64,000 nt of DNA from Neisseriaceae bacterium CLB008 (GTDB taxonomy: Bacteria; Pseudomonadota; Gammaproteobacteria; Burkholderiales; Neisseriaceae), in the NCBI GenBank assembly GCA_041228285.1, contig CP166133.1, forward strand, positions 930,001 to 994,000, in the 5' to 3' direction. A program made the translations under genes and the position numbers. Shown here piece after piece: positions 60,250 to 64,000 of this stretch. Position 1 is the stretch's first letter. Each line of letters starts with the position of its first letter. The notes beneath the pieces were generated by a model. It was not told where the DNA came from, did no database searches, and worked only from the letters and a program-made list of their open reading frames with translations.

Positions 60250-60959
60250 GTAAAAAAGTAACAAACCCAAAAAAGAAACACCCTATTAAGGCCGGCAATG
60301 AGTTTATCCAAGCGGCCAAAGCATTTGAGTCCTCTGAAATTGATCGTGTGCGCCGCAACAGCAAAATTGCCTGGCGGTTGGCTGCTGGTTGTTTGGTTTT
60401 AGCCGGCGTGGCCATTGGTGCTGTCGCCGGTCTTACGCCTCTTAAAACCACCACACCGTTTGTGATTCGCGTGGACAACAACACCGGTGCCACAGACATT
60501 GTGACCACGCTGAAGCATTCAGAAAAAAGCTATGGTGAAGTCACAGACAAATTTTGGTTGGCCCAGTACATCCAAAACCGTGAAGGCTATGACTGGCAAA
60601 CGGTTCAGAACACCTATGATGCGACGCAGCTGTTGAGTGCCAGTCAGGTGCAAGCTGAGTTCTCTAAACTCTATAACGGCTCAACCAATGCCCCTCATCT
60701 GATCCTCAAAGACAACTACAAGGTCATCGCTAAGGTGAATGCGATCAGCTTTGTGGGCGACATGGCGCAAGTACGTTTTGAAAAACGAGTGGTGCCTGTG
60801 AAGGGGGATTTGGATAAACAGATTCCCGTACAAAAGATGATCGCGACGATCTCTTTTGAATACAAGAACGAACCGACTCAAGAGAAAGACCGCTTGGTAA
60901 ATCCTCTGGGCTTCCAAGTAACCAGCTACCGCGTTGACCCAGAAAACGCAGCCATTTAA
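60246..60959 (+). CDS. virB8: T4SS inner-membrane assembly protein VirB8
   Basis: 237 residues. Short cytoplasmic N-terminus, one membrane helix (IAWRLAAGCLVLAGVAIGAVAGLTPLK at about 40-65) and the periplasmic NTF2-like domain (FWLAQYIQNREGYDWQTVQNTYD; FEKRVVPVKGDLDKQIPVQKMIATISFEY). Nucleates channel assembly between VirB6, VirB9 and VirB10. AGGAG lies 8 nt upstream. Confidence 0.92.
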   Translation: MSKKVTNPKKKHPIKAGNEFIQAAKAFESSEIDRVRRNSKIAWRLAAGCLVLAGVAIGAVAGLTPLKTTTPFVIRVDNNTGATDIVTTLKHSEKSYGEVTDKFWLAQYIQNREGYDWQTVQNTYDATQLLSASQVQAEFSKLYNGSTNAPHLILKDNYKVIAKVNAISFVGDMAQVRFEKRVVPVKGDLDKQIPVQKMIATISFEYKNEPTQEKDRLVNPLGFQVTSYRVDPENAAI

Positions 60960-60970
60960 AGGACGTTGTG

Positions 60971-61795
60971 ATGACATTGAAACAAAACCTAGCCAGCCTC
61001 GTGCTGGCTTCTTTAATGGCGCCGGCGGTTATGGCCGCTGCGACGCCTTACAGTCTTGGTGAAGATGCGCGTATTCAAACGGCAGCGTATAGCGCCAACC
61101 AGGTGTTTAACGTTCGGGCCCAGGTCGGCAAAGCAGTTTTGATTCAGCTTGAAGCTGATGAACGCATGACTGGCGACACCGCCGCCTTAGGTATGGGCGA
61201 TGCCGACGCTTGGAATCTGGCGGTTAAAGGCAACAACATCATTTTTAAGCCGACGGCTCAAAGCCCAGCCACCAACATGATCGTGACGACCAATAAACGC
61301 ACCTATGTATTTGCGCTGTCATTAGTGGGCGGCAAGGGTAAGGCCGCTCAAACGCCTACCTACGTTTTACGATTCTCTTACCCTGACTCGATTAGCGAAG
61401 CGCGCGCAGCTGAAGCCAGCAAGCGTGCCCAGGCTAATGCCTTATTGGATCGTTTGCAAAAAGTACCTGGTGATGTGGTGAATTCAAACTACTGGGGCAA
61501 AGGCGTTAAGGGCCTAGCACCGACTGCCGTTTACGACAATGGCCGTTTTACCTACTTCAGCTTTGATAATGGCAAAGATTTGCCGGCCATCTATAAAGAG
61601 CTGCCGGATGGGTCAGAGGCGCTGCTGAATACTCACATGGAAGGTGACACCGTTGTGGTTCATGAAGTGGCCAAGCAATTTATTTTGCGGTTGGGTGACT
61701 CTGCTTTGGGTTTAGAAAACCGTGGCTACGATGAACAAGGCCGCTTTAACCGTACTGGTACCGACGATGGCAACAGCGTTCGGATCATCAAATAA
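60971..61795 (+). CDS. virB9: T4SS core protein VirB9
   Basis: 274 residues. Signal peptide to MAAA (about 25). N-terminal domain with YSLGEDARIQTAAYSANQVFNVRAQVGKAVLIQLE and C-terminal domain with YWGKGVKGLAPTAVYDNGRFTYFSF, the usual VirB9/TrbG halves. AAAGGA spaced 7 nt favours the ATG at 60971 over a GTG three bases upstream. Forms the outer-membrane ring with VirB7 and VirB10. Confidence 0.92.
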   Translation: MTLKQNLASLVLASLMAPAVMAAATPYSLGEDARIQTAAYSANQVFNVRAQVGKAVLIQLEADERMTGDTAALGMGDADAWNLAVKGNNIIFKPTAQSPATNMIVTTNKRTYVFALSLVGGKGKAAQTPTYVLRFSYPDSISEARAAEASKRAQANALLDRLQKVPGDVVNSNYWGKGVKGLAPTAVYDNGRFTYFSFDNGKDLPAIYKELPDGSEALLNTHMEGDTVVVHEVAKQFILRLGDSALGLENRGYDEQGRFNRTGTDDGNSVRIIK

Positions 61796-61809
61796 GAAAG
61801 GGGTACAAC

Positions 61810-63048
61810 ATGGGATTGTTTAACCGTAAGCCCAAGGATGACTTGGCAGAGCTAAATCAAATCACTGAAGAGCAGCCTTCTTTGGCTGAAAAGATTGGTG
61901 ACAATGAAGTTGAGAAAGGCTTGCCACAAGACCTCTCTTCTAAGAAAAAGAACAGCATCGGCAAAGTAATGTTCCTAGCGGTGGCTCTGGTGGCCGTCGG
62001 GGTGATTGTGGCCGGTGCGATTGGCTTCACCGGTGGCTCTTCGGCACCAGAAGAAAAACAGCCTGACCAGCTTAATGCCAGCATTCAAAACAGCCAGCCT
62101 AAAAACTTTGAGCAAGATAAGTTAAAGCTGGCCATGCAGGATGAAGAGCAGGCACAGCTTGAAGCTGAGCTGTTTAGTACTGAGCAGGCTGAAACGGATC
62201 AGCCTGAGCATGTTGTTGGTGCGCAGGAACAAGGTGAAGTGGTTTATCAGTCCGCGCCAGCCTCTTCAGGTTCTAATGAGCCGGAACAAACGCCCAAAGA
62301 CAGAAAGTTGCAAGGCGGTGTCCTTGTGTCACTGGGTAATGTTGCTGAAGCCTACACCGGTGATGGGGAGCAAGTAGACCCTAATTTCCAACAGGCGTCC
62401 CAAAGTGGTAATTCACCCTTACAAGATCGGCTTAAACCCACCGTAACCATGAGCACCAACGCCATGAAGCGTGGCGACATGACTTATGTGATGCGTAAAG
62501 GCACGAACATTGCTTGTACGTTGGAAACGCAAATCATCACCACACATCCAGGCTTAACCCGTTGTGTAGTGAATAAAGACGTTTACTCTGCCAACGGTAA
62601 AGTGTTGTTGCTGGAACGTGGCAGCAGCATTAATGGCGAGCAGACCTCGGCCTTAGTTCAAGGTCAGGCGCGCGTATTTGTGCTGTGGAATGAGGTTGAA
62701 ACACCAAATGGTGTACGTGTGGCCATTAACTCTCCTGGTGCAGGCCAGTTGGGTGCCGCTGGTCATTCGGCCCGAGTGAATAATCACTTCTGGCAACGTT
62801 TTGGTGGGGCGATCTTGATTAGCTTGATTGGCGATGTGGCCGACAACATCAATAACCGTCAGCGTAATGGTGGTGAAATCACCTTCTCTAATTCTACCGA
62901 TGCCGCCCAAGACATGGCCACGGAAGCACTAAAAAATAGCATCAACATTCCGCCCACCGGTTACGTAAATCACGGTTCATTGATTAACGTGATGGTGGCG
63001 CGTGACGTTGATTTTAGCAGTGTGTATGAACGTGTGACGCCTTATTAA
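61810..63048 (+). CDS. virB10: T4SS energy-sensing core protein VirB10
   Basis: 412 residues. Cytoplasmic N-terminus, membrane helix at about 55-75 (VMFLAVALVAVGVIVAGAIGF), a Gln/Glu-rich linker (75-190) and the C-terminal TrbI domain: GTNIACTLETQIITTHPGLTRCVV, LLLERGSSINGEQTS, NHFWQRFGGAILISLIGD (antenna region), and IPPTGYVNHGSLINVMVARDVDFSSVY. It spans both membranes and gates the outer pore. AAAGGGG precedes the ATG. Confidence 0.93.
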   Translation: MGLFNRKPKDDLAELNQITEEQPSLAEKIGDNEVEKGLPQDLSSKKKNSIGKVMFLAVALVAVGVIVAGAIGFTGGSSAPEEKQPDQLNASIQNSQPKNFEQDKLKLAMQDEEQAQLEAELFSTEQAETDQPEHVVGAQEQGEVVYQSAPASSGSNEPEQTPKDRKLQGGVLVSLGNVAEAYTGDGEQVDPNFQQASQSGNSPLQDRLKPTVTMSTNAMKRGDMTYVMRKGTNIACTLETQIITTHPGLTRCVVNKDVYSANGKVLLLERGSSINGEQTSALVQGQARVFVLWNEVETPNGVRVAINSPGAGQLGAAGHSARVNNHFWQRFGGAILISLIGDVADNINNRQRNGGEITFSNSTDAAQDMATEALKNSINIPPTGYVNHGSLINVMVARDVDFSSVYERVTPY

Positions 63049-63081
63049 CCTCGCCATATTAATTTTAGATTGAAACTCACT

Positions 63082-63110
63082 AAGCCCACCATTTTATGGT
63101 GGGCTTTTTA
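63082..63110 (+). terminator. Terminator-like hairpin between virB10 and virB11
   Basis: AAGCCCACC (63082-63090) pairs with GGTGGGCTT (63098-63106), followed by further T. virB11 starts 60 bp on. Confidence 0.8.
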
Positions 63111-63170
63111 AATTAAAACCCATTTCAACAAGTGGCTTTTGATTTACATCTCACAACAAAGGAGTAAGCA

Positions 63171-64000
63171 ATGACTGAATACAAGCCGGACGCCACGGTG
63201 AGAAACATGATGGCGAACCTGGGCCTAGATGATTACCTCAATCGGCCTGGCGTGACTGAGGTCATGATTAACCGACCTGGAGAAGTCTTTATTGAAGGCA
63301 GTGACGGCATTGTGAGGCTTGAAGACTCACGACTGACCTTAAGCAGCCTAACCAATTTTGCCAATGCGCTGACCATTTTTAACGGCAAGCACATCACCAT
63401 TAAAAGCCCTATGCATTCGGTGACGCTGCCGGATGGAGAGCGTGGCCACATTATGATGCCGCCTTCTTGTGAAGATGGCACCTTGGTCTTTGGCTTTCGT
63501 AAGCCGTCCAACAGTCGCTTTACGTTAGATGACTACATTGACAGTAAGCGAGTGCTGAATTTTAAAGATGTGGCCACCTATGGTAATCAAAACAAGCCAT
63601 CCGAAATTGAGATCAACGGCCAGCAGTTCCGTGATTTGGCCGACAAGATGAAGCTGCCTCATGATGTGCCGTTGCAGGCATGGCAGCTTGAAATGCTTGA
63701 GCATAAAGCCAATCGTGACTTGAATGCTTTTTTTGAATTGGCGGTTAAACATAAGCTAAACATTTGCATGGTCGGCGGTACCGGCTCCGGTAAAACCACG
63801 TTTACCAAAGCCGTGGCAGATATGGTGCCGGCTTCAGTACGCATCATCACCATTGAAGACACTCATGAGCTGGACTTACCAAATCATCCTAATCATTTGC
63901 ATCTATTCTTTAAAGAACACATCACGGCCAAAGCGGTGATTGCATCCTGTATGCGGTTAAAGCCTGATCGCATCTTTCTGACAGAGCTACGAGGAGATGA
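63171..64000 (+). CDS. virB11: T4SS traffic ATPase VirB11 (3' end outside the window)
   Basis: 276 codons visible, open to the window edge. ATG at 63171 with AAAGGAG upstream. N-terminal domain (LGLDDYLNRPGVTEVMINRPGEVFIEG), Walker A GGTGSGKTT at about 201-209, Asp-box ITIEDTHELDL and Walker B near RIFLTELRGD at the edge. The hexameric ATPase couples pilus biogenesis to substrate transfer with VirB4. About 60-70 further residues are expected downstream. Confidence 0.93.
   Translation, partial: MTEYKPDATVRNMMANLGLDDYLNRPGVTEVMINRPGEVFIEGSDGIVRLEDSRLTLSSLTNFANALTIFNGKHITIKSPMHSVTLPDGERGHIMMPPSCEDGTLVFGFRKPSNSRFTLDDYIDSKRVLNFKDVATYGNQNKPSEIEINGQQFRDLADKMKLPHDVPLQAWQLEMLEHKANRDLNAFFELAVKHKLNICMVGGTGSGKTTFTKAVADMVPASVRIITIEDTHELDLPNHPNHLHLFFKEHITAKAVIASCMRLKPDRIFLTELRGD

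Noticed and set aside
1-64000. Neisserial DNA uptake sequences (GCCGTCTGAA and variants)
   Set aside because: Terminator stems and intergenic regions were scanned by eye; no abundant 10-12-mer of that kind was recognised. A k-mer count would settle it.

Overview
The window looks like a chromosomal segment of a Gram-negative proteobacterium. Outer-membrane TonB receptors, an autotransporter, chaperone-usher fimbriae and many lipoprotein signals show the cell type. Gene content (AbgT/MtrF-type transporter, LctP with LutABC and Dld, a TdfH-like receptor) and the dispersed GTAGGGTGGGTAAAGC repeats suggest a betaproteobacterium near the Neisseriaceae. That placement is an inference; I recognised no rRNA or species marker.

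Layout. 1-8 kb: partial HAD phosphatase, YjaB-like acetyltransferase, TipA-type MerR regulator with its own operator, an exported lactate-oxidase-like flavoprotein, an LprI-like lipoprotein, and an M20 amidohydrolase/AbgT transporter pair. 8.2-15.7 kb: a lactate locus, with LldR regulator divergent from lutA-lutC-lutB-lctP-dld and a clear LldR/PdhR-type operator between them. 15.7-20 kb: small proteins, an exact 136-bp tandem repeat array, thioredoxin, and a MerR/MFS pair. 20.1-23.6 kb: TonB-dependent receptor and a DUF523 protein. 24.1-30.4 kb: a chaperone-usher fimbrial operon (pilin, chaperone, frame-split usher, tip adhesin, second chaperone), followed by a small protein resembling the RNA polymerase alpha C-terminal domain. 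30.5-35 kb: lipoprotein, autotransporter, HEPN-like protein. 35.2-45.1 kb: a siderophore operon (AraC regulator with a divergent TonB receptor, binding protein, permease, ATPase, then two exporter-fold ABC half-transporters resembling YbtPQ/IrtAB), with Fur-box-like sites in the shared promoter. 45.3-49.4 kb: a small exported protein, LysR/LysE pair, a paralogue of the 16.6-kb small gene with the same promoter-leader module, and a DUF1120-type fimbrial protein. 49.5-53 kb: AT-rich junction with decayed insertion sequences, small exported proteins and gene fragments.

From 53 kb to the right end lies a mating-pair-formation type IV secretion operon, virB1 to virB11, running off the window. Immediately before it is a 46-bp 3' fragment of a tRNA-Thr (anticodon loop to CCA), a classic integrase attachment-site remnant with its terminator. 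The T4SS is therefore probably carried on an integrated element extending to the right. Gene order, including a small lipoprotein between virB5 and virB6, is that of the pKM101 tra region, where that position holds an entry-exclusion gene. The lipoprotein and the VirB5 C-terminus share a motif, C-I-A-S-H-x2-D-(R/K)-N-F-x2-C, which I find the most intriguing new observation.

Function calls rest on reading the translations; no database search was possible. Ordinary metabolic calls are firm. Substrates of transporters and receptors, the exclusion idea, and the phase-variation idea are inference.
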